A stretch of 64,000 nt of DNA from Chryseobacterium sp. E1 (GCA_019203745.1 CP078104.1:4092001-4156000); one strand, 5' to 3'; counted from the stretch's first letter, positions 32,230-43,396 are shown. Made by a program: numbers and translations. The notes: generated from the sequence alone by a model not told the origin.

Positions 32230-35200
32230 TTATGGTTGTTCAATTTTCCAACTTCCTTTGATGGCCTGTTCTTCTATTTTTTTAATATATTCTTTGGGTA
32301 AACCAAAAGCACCTGTAGATTTTGTTGGATCAGAAATCTGTGGTTTTGTAGGATGTGCTTTACCCAAGTCTTGAGCTACTGCGCTTTCTCTAATTTCCTT
32401 TGCTAATGATTCTGGAATTTCAAAAGACACGATTTTCGCTCCCATATCTTTTCCACCTCTTTTCTCATAGAAATAAATTTGATGTGATTTGTCATCTAGT
32501 GTTACATAGAGCATATTATCTCCATCTATTTTTATATTTCCACTTTTATCTAACTTTATTCTATGCTGGCTGGCATTCGGTTTTTTACCCCTTGTGTTCT
32601 ATAAACTGTTGTACTTTTTTCTTCTAATTCCGTCAAAAGCTTTTCTTCACTTTCAAGATCTATATTTTTAGTCGCAACGCTTTTATTATCTTTTAGCAAA
32701 CTTTTCAATTTAACAATATCATTATCTGCTAATGCTTTTTCCAGTTCAAAAACCAGTTTATCATCTTTGACTAAGGTTTTTGCCTTTTCAAAAGCATTTT
32801 TAACCATAATCAGCTCTTCAATGCTTAACCCTGTTTTGTTTATAAGTTTGGCTAGTTTGAGTTCAGCTACAAAACTATCAAAAGTAACAATTCCTTTTCG
32901 AATAGCAAATACTGCTCTGGCTAATAATTCGCCTGTTTTAGCTAAACCTGGTATGGTTACGTAGGTAAGTTGTCTGGCTTTTACAAACCCGTCCAGGATT
33001 TTTTGTTCCTGAGCTTGTATTTTTGCTTGCTTTACAATATTTTGTTGTACCCTATTTTCAAGACCTTTGATTCTGGCTAAATCTTCTTCCAATGCCTTTA
33101 TGATCTTGTCCTGAATTGTAGGGTGTAATTTTGCTTCTGTGAGCAGCTTTTTAGTTTGATTGATATCTTTTGTAAGCTCAAATACTCTGCCTGCGTCTAC
33201 CAATTTAGCTGATATTTTTGCTACAGCAGCAACATCTAAAAGCGAACCTACAACTGAGATAACCACCCAAACAGCACTTGGTTCATCTTGGGAAATATTT
33301 ACCTTATAGGCAGCAAGTTGGGTACGGTAAGCTTCAATTTCTTCATAAGTAATATAAGCTCCTAAAGCAAAATTTCCTGCGGCCAATAATACTGCAACTG
33401 TTCCTGTACCAAAAGAAAGTAATCCTAAAGCAACTGCTAAAACTCCTATTAATATACCTTTTATAATATATTTAGCACTTTCTTCTTCGGTTTTATCTGC
33501 AATTATTAAATCAAAAATACTGTCTCTAACTATTCCTTGCTGCTCTTTTGATTTTTGAAGCAAATCTGGGAAACCATAGATAGAAAGTCCTTGATGGGCA
33601 TGTAAATTTGCAATGATTTTATTTATATTTTCTTCCTGATCATTAATATAATCTTCTAAAAAGCTATGAAGTTCCTGCTGAGTTTCTACTTTGGAAAAAT
33701 CCTCCTTATCAAAGCCATTGTCTTCAGTCAGCGGAATGATAGAAGATAATTCTTTAATGGCTGCATCACCTTCTGCTTTTTTACTTCCGGCAAGTGTTTC
33801 CATTTTAGCTTTAAATTCCTTTTCAGCTGGTGCTGACAGCCTGTCATAAAAATGCGGAGTAGCTTTATCAGATTCTTGATAACTTTCTTTAGCTTTAGAA
33901 GCTTTTATTTTTTCTAATAAGTTTTTATAAATACATTATCAAGTAATTTCTTTTTTGTTCAAAAAGAAGATGTCTGTATTTTATCAGGGCGTCTTCTGCA
34001 ATGTGAACAGTTTCTTTACGGAAAGAAAGTTCATAATCTGTAATCATTTTTTTGAATGATTCTAATGTGAACCCATTTGTGTTAAGGGATAAGAATAATG
34101 CTTCTGATTGTTTATTTAATGCATTTTCAAAAAGGCTTTATTAGGATCCCCAGGTTCATAAAGTGTGGCTTCATGACTGTTTTTAAACTTAATATAATCA
34201 ATATATTGTTTGTATAAAGCTTCTAATCCTGTTAATTGATTTTGTAAACCTGCCCGGCTGTTTTTCTCTTCATTTCGGAGGTTTCTGTTTTCAATATACG
34301 CTTTAAGTGATTCTTCAATCTCTGCCAGATCGGTTGTTTCTTTCGAAACTTTACTCTTATAGTCAGCCATTTCTTCATCCGATAATTGCTTTAATAAATC
34401 AAGAATACGTCTGTTTTGCATATAATCTATCTTGCTGTTTGCATCTCTGATAAATTGTTTTTTATCTTCAGATAAAGCTCCGGCTTCTTTTTTAATAGCA
34501 TTTATTTCTTCCAGTATGGCTTTTTCCCTGTTTTTTAAATGTCCTTTGACGAAGTTTCTTAATTCAGCAGCATTTGGTTTGGCAGAAGTTTTTCTCTTAT
34601 ACATAGCTTCCCACTGTTGATCAGTGATTCCTAAGTGTTTTTTTAGGCTGGAGACGCTAACAGTGCAGGAAGTTTCTTTCCCTATATAAGTTTTATAGGT
34701 ATTTTTACCAATATCCCATCTGGCATCTATAATTCGTCCAAAAATCTGGATATCCAGAAATTCAAAAAATTCCTGATCACTTTTGATATTCGTGGGAACA
34801 ACCCCGACGCTTATCTGCACTTTTTCATCCGGTGGATCAGCAGCAGGAAGTATTTGAGTTTCTTTTTCCCGGGAAGATGTTTCTTCCATTTTATGTAAAT
34901 TTTCCAGAGCTTCATTCATTTTCAATAAGGTTTCCCTATCAAAAATTCCGGAGCCTGTAAGCCCGTTCTTTTGTTGGAAATTGATGAGAGCTATCTGGGT
35001 TTTATCTCTAAAAGTAACTTCGTTATCAGGCACTTTATGTCCTAGTGTATTCAGAGCCTGATTGAGAATCAATACATGCGGCCCACTCTCTAGAAGCTCC
35101 ATTCTGGCTGAGCCTGTTTCTATTTTACGGAATGCCCTGTTTCTGAAAGGGCCATATGTTATTTGGGTAACTTCTGTTTTGGCGAGGGATATTTTACTGT

Positions 35201-35304
35201 CCTGATCAGTAATGGATTCAGTTTTTTTCATCCTCTTTATCATCAATGGTTTGCTCCTCAGACTTTTCAGCCCTGGGCGCAAATGTTTTGTTATATCTGC
35301 TCAT
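32230..35304 (-). CDS. Large putative eCIS effector with toxin-like C-terminus (about 5 frameshifts)
   Basis: About 1020 residues across several frames, from MSRYNKTFAPRAEKSEEQT at 35304 to KGSWKIEQP at 32230. Layout: disordered charged start; a peptidoglycan-binding-1-like domain at about residues 73-135 (LNQALNTLGHKVPDNEVTF...FQQKNGLTGSGIFDRETL); a long, charged coiled-coil-rich middle; Gly/Ala-rich hydrophobic segments near residues 610-655 (GILIGVLAVALGLLSFGTG) and 680-700; another helical region; and a C-terminal domain of about 140 residues starting TTVYRTQGVKNGKKPNASQH, with MLYVTLDD, GAKIVSFEIPESL and GAFGLPKEYIKKIEE. This last domain resembles C-terminal toxin domains of polymorphic toxins; an ADP-ribosyltransferase-like fold is possible, not shown. 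It lies next to the AAA+ ATPase gene, a typical eCIS cargo position. Confidence 0.65.
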
Positions 35305-35346
35305 GTTCTTGGTTATTAGATGAGTGTATTATTTTGTGCTAAGGAG

Positions 35347-36799
35347 TTATTCTGCTTTTTGTACAAACGGGCTGAGGCGTGACTGGTTTTTTCCAAAAGC
35401 CTTTTCGTTTTCTATAAGTAAATAAGTGCTTAGTAATGAATACGTAATAATAGTTTCATTGCGATCGTATAAAGCCATCATTACATTCTTCATAATGTTG
35501 CGGATATTAGCACCGGTATAAGAATACTCTTTCGTTAGATGTTTTAATAGTTCATCACTTTCAAACGTTATATTTTTAGGGAGATAATGCTTCCATAGAC
35601 TTTCTCTGGTGGGTTCCGTCGGTCGTATTACATTCACTGATATATCTATTCGGCGTTTAAAAGCATCATCCATATTATTTTCGAAATTGGAAGCCAGAAT
35701 TGTTAGCCCATCAAACTTTTCTATCCGTTGCAATAAGTAGGATACCTCCTGGTTGGCATAGCGGTCATGGGCATCTTTTACATCAGAACGTTTTCCAAAC
35801 AAAGCATCAGCCTCATCAAAAAACAACATGCAGTTTTTACCCTGCAGCCTGTTGAACAGCACTTCAAGATTTTTCTCAGTTTCACCAATATATTTGCTGA
35901 CCACCTGAGAAAGATCTACATGATACATATCTATCCCGTATGTATTGGCAAGAATTCCTGCCAGCATTGTTTTTCCGGTTCCCGGCGCCCCATAGAATAA
36001 AGCCATAAAGCCTGGTTTAAAACTGTGCTCATTGGTCTTGAAAAAGCCGTTTTCCAACGCTTTGATATAGTGTCCTATGGGTTTTATCTGCTCTCTCACA
36101 TTCTCTTCTAAAATAATATCATCCATTGTAAGATCAGATTTGTAAAGTCTCCCGGAAAATAACTGCCATGGTCTAATTGCGGTTTCTGACCTGATAAAAA
36201 ATAGTTGAGATAAGCAGTATCCAGTTCAATCCTCCCATGAATAAATTCAGTTGAAGAACGGTTGTAAATAATGTCGTTTTGTAAAAGGATACAGCCACTG
36301 ATCAGTTGGGAGCTGTAGTGCGACCATAATGACAGATCTTTGCCTGCAAGCAGAAAAAGGGCAGTCTGAAAAGTAGGTTTGAAACTGCGGCTAACCTTAT
36401 TATATTCACCCCTGCTTCAATAGCAAATGCGTTACTGCTTTCTTCTATCTGTACAAACGTTTTCAGTATGGACGGATAATGTGCCGAAGCAATACCCAAT
36501 GCTAAAATCACCCTGTCTATAGCTGTAAGACCTAGTGTGTTAACCGTAACCGAATAAGGTGATTCATTATCAAATTTTGACGGCTCAGGCACTTCGTGAG
36601 CAATGTGTACTTCTAGATCATCTTCTAAAAACAATTCCCTGCATCGCATTTCAATCAGCCACTGCAGCCATTGCATTTCTTTATTTAAAGACTGATGATT
36701 CACATTGCCGGTCTGAAATAAATGATCAGTTACTTCTGTTTTTTCATGAGCAAGTGTTTTTATTAATGGTTCCTGTTCATGGTTGGTAAGAGATTTCAT
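35347..36799 (-). CDS. eCIS-associated AAA+ ATPase, Afp15/Pvc15-like (2-3 frameshifts)
   Basis: About 484 residues. C-terminal AAA+ module: Walker A FYGAPGTGKTMLAG, Walker B NCMLFFDEADALFG, sensor 1 LTILASNFENN and arginine finger region DDAFKRRIDISV. The N-terminal 220 residues are a helical domain characteristic of contractile-injection ATPases (MQWLQWLIEMRCRELF; VTVNTLGLTAIDRVILALGIA; the stretch read through an indel near 36385 gives TALFLLAGKDLSLWSHYSSQ). Another indel lies near 36135. In Afp/PVC this ATPase is needed for particle assembly or cargo loading. It follows the tape-measure gene on the same strand. Confidence 0.9.
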
Positions 36800-36884
36800 A
36801 ATTTTATTTTGAATTAATATTGATGCAGTGAGTGGTTTTTCTGAAGTAAAATAAATCTTGGAATATTAAAAAACTAACCGGAGT

Positions 36885-38326
36885 TTACCAGTTTATAAAT
36901 ATGAATTTTTCCTTCCACGGCAGTTTCACAAGACCGATTCCCCAGGCAAGCTTATCAAGTAAAATATCCTGTGTCTTCCGTTCTACGGTAAGAGTATAAT
37001 TATAGTCGGTGATCAGCAATTTACCTGAACGTTGGAAGAATTCATTTTGTAGTAATGCTACGGATGATTTTCTCATCGGAGCCCAGTTGTGCTGAACACT
37101 CTCTATTACATTTTTAGCCTGTTCTCTGTGCTTGCGTGAAAGTTTGATATGCCTGTTGATACTCTGATTCAGGGAATATTGCATAAGAACTTTTCAAAAA
37201 CCATATCATATTCTGGAGCATTGGTATTTCCGGTAGCGATATAATGTAATAAATGGGCGCACAGTTCAGGATCAAGAAGTTGATGGGTTTGGGGTCCAGG
37301 AGATTACAATGTTCAAAAAAGTTTTGATGAACGGATGGATCAGAATAAGCCCGGCATTTTGAATATATTGCCCATCGTTCTCACCCGGATCTTCCCGGCC
37401 GGGTTCATTTTTTAGCCCAATTGCTTCCACCAAACCCTTTGTATTATCCGAATGATCTGTCGCATTGTTTTTGATTCGCTCAGCAATTTCATTTTCTTTA
37501 ATGGAAGGAAATAGTTTAAATACTGTTTCCAGATTCTTGTAGCTGCTTTTTGTTTGTGACCTATCTGCTGTTTCTGTCTTTGAAATCTGGTGTGCAAGAT
37601 AGTCCTGCAGATTATTGATTCCGGATGGCTTCAGGTATTCAGACAATGCATTGAAAACCAGTCTCCAGATGAAAAGCCTGTTGCTGTGGCTCAGCGTTGA
37701 CAGATGACGGATCACTTCCGCTTCTAAATTGAGTTGTAATTCCCTGTTTTTTAAAACTGTCAGACATAGCTGGGCAATCTGCTCGTTTGAAAGCTGATTG
37801 ATCATTCGATCCTGAACATATTGCTTTGACAGAAGAGGAATGAAATTTTTTTCGAAGCTTTTGGCTGAAATCAGAGAGCTGAACACCGTTGGTTCCAAAA
37901 GGCTGATCCCTTTTCGTTCCGGGTTCCACCACGGCATATATCCTTTTTCCAGAAAAAGATGAAGGCTTGCACCGCTTTTTCCTGCCGGTCAATTAGATAA
38001 GCTTTAGATTCATTTTCTGTCTCTTGATTTAAACTTAAAGCGTGTTGCGAGATTTTTGAAAGCTCTTCCTGAAAAAGCTGAACAATTTTATCTTTTAATT
38101 CAGCATTCAGCGAGCTGCTTTTTACGTCCAGATTCAATTCTAAACGGGGAATTTGAAGCGTCTGGCCAGCCAGATTGTATTCTAAAGTATTGATGTACTT
38201 TTCTATTTCCGGAAAAACATCAATAGACAAAAAGCTGTTAATTTCCTCCTTTATACCCAATGCCTTTTCTTTATTGTTGACTGTAATTTCAACAAAAACT
38301 TTCTGAATGATATGATCCTGATTCAC
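36885..38326 (-). CDS. eCIS tape-measure protein, Afp14/CIS_TMP-like (2-3 frameshifts)
   Basis: About 480 residues. Starts MNQDHIIQKVFVEITVNNKEKALGI with the conserved N-terminus of contractile injection system tape-measure proteins; the middle is helical (LSNEQIAQLCLTVLKNRELQLNLE); the conserved C-terminus includes NAGLILIHPFIKTFFEHCNLLD, GNTNAPEYDMVFEKFLCNIPL, RSGKLLITDYNYTLTVERKTQDILLDKLAWGIGLVKLPW. Indels near 37955, 37310 and 37185. Its length sets that of the inner tube in related systems. It lies between the Cys-rich protein and the ATPase. Confidence 0.88.
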
Positions 38327-38344
38327 TTTAATAGATTTTAGTTT

Positions 38345-38689
38345 TTACAATACCCGCAGTGGTATTTTCTTTATTTCTGATCGAATTCTCCCCCAGAAAC
38401 CTGCAGGACAAAGGCTTAATTTTGATCTTTGTTTGGCGCTTAATCTGCACCCGCAACCTCTGATATATCCATCTTTTGGCCCGTCTGCAACATCTAAGGT
38501 ATTAGGATCCATCCATTTTACAGCGTTGCAGTTGTTACCGTTTTTTAAAGGACATGCGTTACAGATTTCTTCCCTTAAAGAGAAAATAGCTTCCTCATTT
38601 TGATTCGCCACACCCAGTTTTGCACGTAATTCGTTGAAATGGCCGCCAATGATTTCATTGCGCTTGCCAAATAGACTCTTGATGTTCAT
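38345..38689 (-). CDS. Cys-rich small protein heading the leftward eCIS operon
   Basis: Intact, 114 residues with eight cysteines in spaced groups: NACPLKNGNNC, then GYIRGCGCRLSAKQRS, then LCPAGFWGRI. The C-x2-C / C-G-C / C-P arrangement resembles small metal-binding proteins seen in phage-like loci; a zinc or iron-sulfur site is plausible. It is the first gene of the operon, 18 bases before the tape-measure gene. No biochemical role is known to me. It may be a regulator, an assembly factor or a structural clamp. Confidence 0.6.
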   Translation of the reverse strand: MNIKSLFGKRNEIIGGHFNELRAKLGVANQNEEAIFSLREEICNACPLKNGNNCNAVKWMDPNTLDVADGPKDGYIRGCGCRLSAKQRSKLSLCPAGFWGRIRSEIKKIPLRVL

Positions 38690-38718
38690 ATGATTAAAGT
38701 TTTTAAAATTATTGGGGT

Positions 38719-38750
38719 CAAAATTAGAAGATGAAAAACCATTTTACGAA
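38719..38750 (-). promoter_or_regulatory. Candidate promoter of the leftward eCIS operon
   Basis: Minus strand: -33 box TTCG (38747-38750, 3 of 4 matches to TTTG), 20-base spacer, perfect -7 box TAATTTTG (38719-38726; TAnnTTTG). It lies 30 bases before the start codon of the Cys-rich gene. Confidence 0.65.
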
Positions 38751-38770
38751 TTATAAGACCCCTCTGTTCT

Positions 38771-38785
38771 GTCTTTGCAGTAAAT
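38771..38785 (-). promoter_or_regulatory. Candidate activator site, leftward copy
   Basis: Read on the minus strand this is ATTTACTGCAAAGAC, identical to 39179-39193 on the plus strand. It ends exactly 20 bases before the -33 box. Confidence 0.6.
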
Positions 38786-39178
38786 GCCAAAATCAATTTC
38801 TGATGATAAAGGGCGACAATTTTCAGAAATGGTGAGGACAGGAAAGTGATCTGTTTTGATTAAAAAAACTATACAAGACATGATTCATCCTGCCAGTTGA
38901 TATTTCAAATAACAACGGAACAATAGATGGAATTATCAGAAGTATATATTGATTTTAAAAGTCGCCGGGAACAACCGTTTTTTATCGGAAGATCATATGT
39001 TGAAAAAGAATGATTTTAATTAAATTATTCGATTTGATTTATAGATCTCAATTTAATCATTACCGGACCGGAAAAATCAAGCTTCTGAATTTTTGTTTTT
39101 AAGGGTGTGTTTAAGTGTTTGATTATTAATTTTTTGTACGGGCGTTTTTTTGAAAATTTTAACGAAATCAAAAATCCT

Positions 39179-39193
39179 ATTTACTGCAAAGAC
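39179..39193 (+). promoter_or_regulatory. Candidate activator site, rightward copy
   Basis: ATTTACTGCAAAGAC, in the same orientation relative to its operon as the copy at 38771-38785. It ends exactly 20 bases before the TTTG of the promoter. Confidence 0.6.
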
Positions 39194-39213
39194 TGTATTG
39201 ATACCTCAAAATA

Positions 39214-39246
39214 TTTGTCTTTTGGTTGGCAGTGATTGTATGTTTG
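39214..39246 (+). promoter_or_regulatory. Candidate main eCIS promoter
   Basis: TTTG at 39214-39217, 21-base spacer, TATGTTTG at 39239-39246 (perfect TAnnTTTG). This is the Bacteroidota vegetative promoter consensus. The start codon is 26 bases downstream. Confidence 0.75.
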
Positions 39247-39272
39247 CACCATAATAATTAAGAACAGAAATT

Positions 39273-39848
39273 ATGATTAATAAAGTATTAACAGTTTTAA
39301 ATGATCAGCTGAACAATTCAGGAGAATTTGAGGATGTTCCGGGAGAAATCGTTGTGGTTGTGGATGACATTTCAAAACATGACAGTGAAACTTCAGGCGT
39401 TGAAAATAAAGTAGTCATTACGTTGGTAAACGTTGAAGAAGAATCGACCTTAAAAAACAGTTCCAGGTATCTGACACCACAAACACAGGATGATATAAAA
39501 ATGGAGAGTACTCCGGCTTATTTAAATCTTTATGTAATGGTTTCTGCAAACAGATCTTCCTATGCTAAATCTTTGGCCAATATTTCAAAAGTGATCGAAA
39601 TATTTCAGGCAAATAATGTATTGACCTATCATCACCCTACTAATAGCACTGAAGATTTCAGTTTCAGGATAGAATTGCACTCCGTTCCCTTTGAGCAGCT
39701 AAGTTACGTCTGGGGATTATTAGGCGGAAAGGTAATGCCTTCTGTATTATATAAAATCAGTGTAATAAAAATTGTGGCGGAAAATGATACTACTGTTAAA
39801 CTAATTAAAGATGTTAACATAAAAGATATTAAAATCAATCAACCATAA
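39273..39848 (+). CDS. eCIS tube-terminator protein, DUF4255/Pvc16-like
   Basis: Intact, 191 residues. DUF4255 (Pvc16 N-terminal) family: starts MINKVLTVLNDQLNNSGEF, central NKVVITLVNVEEESTLKN, then YLNLYVMVSANRSSYAKSL and the C-terminal ELHSVPFEQLSYVWGLLGGK. In Afp and PVC particles this protein (Afp16/Pvc16) caps the tube at the end distal to the baseplate and fixes final length. It is the first gene of the rightward operon, unlike the classical gene order where it comes last. Confidence 0.9.
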   Translation: MINKVLTVLNDQLNNSGEFEDVPGEIVVVVDDISKHDSETSGVENKVVITLVNVEEESTLKNSSRYLTPQTQDDIKMESTPAYLNLYVMVSANRSSYAKSLANISKVIEIFQANNVLTYHHPTNSTEDFSFRIELHSVPFEQLSYVWGLLGGKVMPSVLYKISVIKIVAENDTTVKLIKDVNIKDIKINQP

Positions 39849-39893
39849 AATAAAAACAAAAACTAATAACCTTTAACTTAAATTTTTAAAAAC

Positions 39894-41598
39894 ATGTCGA
39901 ATCCAACAACACCGGGTGTGTCAGTTGAAGAAATTGCTACACTTCCACATTCCGTTGCATTAATAGAAACAGCTGTACCGGTATTCATAGGATATACTGA
40001 ACTTGTACCTGCCGGCAATAATAAGCCGCTAAAAATCAATTCTCTCCTGGATTATGAATTACTTTTTGGAAATGCAAAAAAGAAAACATCCAGCTAAAAG
40101 ATGTAGAAGGGAAAGGAACAACTCTTGTGGCTCCTCAGGCAAAATTTTTAATGTACTACTCACTTCAGATGTATTTTGCGAACGGTGGAGGGCCGTGTTA
40201 TATCTTTTCTGTAGGCCAGTATCCTTCAACAGGAGAAGTATTGCTGTCCTCACTGAAGCAGGGGCTTGGAATTCTTGAAGCCATCAAAGAACCTATCCTT
40301 ATTATATTGCCTGACGCTGTCTCTCTGACCAATGAATCTGATTTTTACGAAATCTATAATGAGGTCATTGGTAAATTAGGAATAGAATCAAAAACAGATT
40401 CGCCCTATTGGATACCTATTACGGAAATTCTACAACCCTTTCAGCTGATCTTAATACCATTGATACTTTTGGAAAAAAGTCAATTTAACCAGCCATGCTG
40501 CAGCCTATTTTCCCCACTTAAAAACCGTTTTGAATTATGCTTTTGACGAAAATACGGCTATCGTACATACCGGTCTGCAGGAATCCGGGCAGAATAGTGC
40601 TGTTTTTATGCCAGAGAGACCGCTGCCTTAGATGAATTAAAGAGACTGGCAAGTGAGGAAATCTCAATAAGGTCTGCTAATGCTTATGTACTTGCCGATC
40701 TGCTGAGCCAGGCAGTTGCCATTGCCGAAGAAATACATGAAACAGCTGATCCCGGTACCGGAAAAGATGCTTTAACGGCAGCTATTGTTGAGGCAGAAGT
40801 AGTATTGGATGCCATATATGAAGGAATTATAGACGATTTTATTAATCCCGATGATTTAAATGAAGACGAACCTGTCTTCAGCGGAGAGTTTGAGGCATTA
40901 AAAACGGCAATTCTGGGCGTAAAAGACGAGAAAGGGTCTGCAAACGGAATCACCCTTAAGAATCTGGAGTCATCTAATTCAGCATTGTACAACCATATAA
41001 AACAGGAAATACAGTCATTAAGAATGGCCCTGCCTCCATCATCAGCAATGGCAGGAGTGTATGGCAGAGTAGACAGTACAAGAGGAGTGTGGAAAGCTCC
41101 GGCCAATGTAAGCCTTAATTATGTAATGGCTCCTACGGAAAAAATTTCTGATCAGGAACAGTCTGCTATGCACGCTCATATTTCAGGGAAATCAATCAAT
41201 GCAATCAGAACTTTTACAGGAAAAGGAACTTTAGTGTGGGGAGCCAGAACAGTTGACGGGCAGGATCAGAAAGATGAGAAAGATAATGCATGGAAGTACA
41301 TACAGGTGCGCCGCTATTATGATATGCTCAGACAGTCTGTAAACGATGCGCTCGCAAAATTTATCAAAAGGCCCAATACAGAACATACATGGCTGCGGGC
41401 AAAAATACAATAGAAAACTTTCTTCATCAGCAATGGATGGATGGCGCATTAGCCGGCAATAAACCGAAAGAAGCTTACGAAGTTATCATTAACGGGATCA
41501 AAGATACCCATACGATGGAGACTACAATTAGAATTGCATTAGTACGTCCGGCAGAATTTATTGTGCTGAAATTTTCACACAAATTACAAAAAGCGTAA
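39894..41598 (+). CDS. eCIS sheath protein 1 (4-5 frameshifts)
   Basis: Phage-tail-sheath family, about 565 residues. N-terminus MSNPTTPGVSVEEIATLPHS (PGVxVEE), then VFIGYTEL, LQMYFANGGGPCYIFSVG and the highly conserved C-terminal domain: SSAMAGVYGRVDSTRGVWKAPAN, SINAIRTFTGKGTLVWGARTVDG, VRPAEFIVLKFSHKLQKA. Compared with sheaths 2 and 3 it has about 110 extra residues near 40580-40960 (DELKRLASEEISIRSANAYVL...). The sheath contracts to drive the tube into the target. It lacks the MSAQDILEGR stretch of the other two. Confidence 0.9.
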
Positions 41599-41649
41599 AA
41601 AATCAATCAATCACAAATGAAAATCCGAAGTTTTACTTCGTGGAATACT

Positions 41650-41675
41650 TAATATTAACTTAAAATTTTTAACAA
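41650..41675 (+). repeat. AT-rich leader shared by the sheath genes
   Basis: TTAACTTAAAATTTTTAACAA directly before the sheath 2 ATG; close copies precede sheath 1 (39875-39893) and sheath 3 (43859-43881). With no Shine-Dalgarno site, this is probably the translation initiation region. Confidence 0.5.
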
Positions 41676-43396
41676 ATGAATTACAAAACCCCTGGCGTTT
41701 ACGTGGAGGAAGAGGCAAACTTTCCACCTTCCGTAGCGCAAGTTGAAACAGCGATTCCTGCTTTTATCGGATATACGGAAAAAGGACCCAAAAATGCACC
41801 GACAAGAATCTCTTCTATGCTGGAGTACGAAGACGTTTTTGGAAAAGCAAACCCCGAAACTCTGGCTGTAATCTTCAAAGATGGTGCAGCAACAGCAATG
41901 CAGACTAAAGTCAACGACTTTAAAATGTATTATGCCATGCAAATGTATTTTGCCAATGGCGGTGGCCCTTGCTATATTGTTTCTGTAGGAGATTATACAG
42001 GTGCGGTGACCGTAGGACTTCCTACAACGCAAGGAACTTTATTATATGGTCTTGAACTATTAAAAGAGAAGATGAACCTACACTGATCGTTTTCCCGGAT
42101 CTTCAAGGTTTAGTTCCTTCTGCCGATGATGTTGCTGCTGCTTCTGCTGCTAGTACTACAGCGTTAAATAGTAAGGTTGTTATTTCTTCACTTAAAAGTA
42201 TTGCAAACATTGTTACAGAGGCTGTTGCAGGTGCTACTGTAGAAGCTGCTGTTACCGCTGCTGCTGCTAAAGCTGCTGAGTTTAATGTTCCTAATCCTAA
42301 CTATTTACAGGCTGCAAGTGCTCAGCTCGGTCAGATTATCGTAGCTGCTGTTAAAGCTGCTGCTGCTGTTGCAGGTGCTACCGTTGCTACTGTTAAAGCT
42401 GCTGCTCAGAAGATTGCGACTGCTTACGAAACAGACTCTGATACAGCTTCAGCTATTGAAGCGGATACTGTTGCAGTTAAAAATAAACTTTCTTCCAGAG
42501 CAGGAAATACGGCTACTATCGGAGAAGTCTACACAGTGTACAATAAGGCTTTAGATCAGGCAGGAGCATTAAAAGACAGATTTGTCATTATGGATGTTCT
42601 TGGAGATGCTGCAGCTTTCAGAGACAAAGTGTCTTCTTTACATTTAAAATACGGCGCTGCTTATTACCCGAAACTGAAAACCGTTTTAAGCTATGATTTC
42701 AAAGAGGCTGATGTTGTAGTTACCGGTGCGTCTGGCGTGACAAAACTATCTGACCTGAAATCTGCTAATTCTGAATTATATAACCAGGCTAAAAAAGCAA
42801 TTGAGTCTGTACAGGTAGTACTGGCACCATCATCGGCAATGGCAGGAGCATATGCAAAAGTAGACGGTACTTCAGGAGTATGGAAATCTCCGGCTAACCT
42901 TGGATTTAACCTTGTAGATGGACCGGCAGTAAAAATTTCCAACAAAGATCAGGATATGCTGAATATAGATTCTACAGCCGGAAAATCAATCAATGCGATC
43001 AGAACTTTCACAGGAAAAGGAACATTGGTTTGGGGAGCAAGAACGTTAGACGGAAACAGCAATGAGTGGAGATATATCTCAGTACGTCGTTTCTTCAACA
43101 TGGTGGAAGAATCAGTGAAGAAAGCTACGGAACGTTTTGTCTTTGAACCGAATACCGCCAATACCTGGGTTCGTGTACAGACCATGATAGAAAATTTCCT
43201 TGATCAGCAGTGGAGAGACGGAGCTTTGGCAGGAAGCAAGCCTGAAGAAGCTTATTATGTAAGTGTAGGTCTGCACAAAACAATGTCTGCACAGGATATT
43301 CTTGAAGGCAGAATGAATATCGAGATCGGTATGGCAGCAGTGCGTCCGGCTGAGTTTATTGTGCTGCGTTTTTCACACAAATTACAGGAAGCATAA
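41676..43396 (+). CDS. eCIS sheath protein 2 with Ala-rich insertion (1 frameshift)
   Basis: About 573 residues. Start MNYKTPGVYVEEEANFPPS; MYFANGGGPCYIVSVG; after one indel near 42070 the frame runs into an insertion of about 135 residues (42118-42525) rich in Ala, Val and Thr (AAVTAAAAKAAEF; AVKAAAAVAGATVATVKAAA), absent from sheath 3, then DQAGALKDRFVIMDVLGD and a C-terminal domain nearly identical to sheath 3. The insert lies in a loop of the N-terminal variable domain that should face outward on the sheath. It forms a unit with tube 1, duplicated as sheath 3 and tube 2. Confidence 0.9.

Larger units (their letters stand above)
38690..39272. other. Divergent control region of the two eCIS operons
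   Basis: No gene. Holds both promoters and the two copies of the 15-base motif described separately; the central part (38790-39170) is AT-rich with no further repeat that I can support. Confidence 0.7.

Noticed and set aside
32230..35304. Large protein as a DUF4157-type eCIS cargo
   Set aside because: The HExxH-type metallopeptidase pattern of DUF4157 was not found; only a peptidoglycan-binding-like domain was seen at the N-terminal side.
42118..42525. Ala-rich segment as a separate frame-shift artefact or chance frame
   Set aside because: It continues in the sheath frame into DQAGALKDRF and has balanced codon use with GCT/GCA Ala codons.
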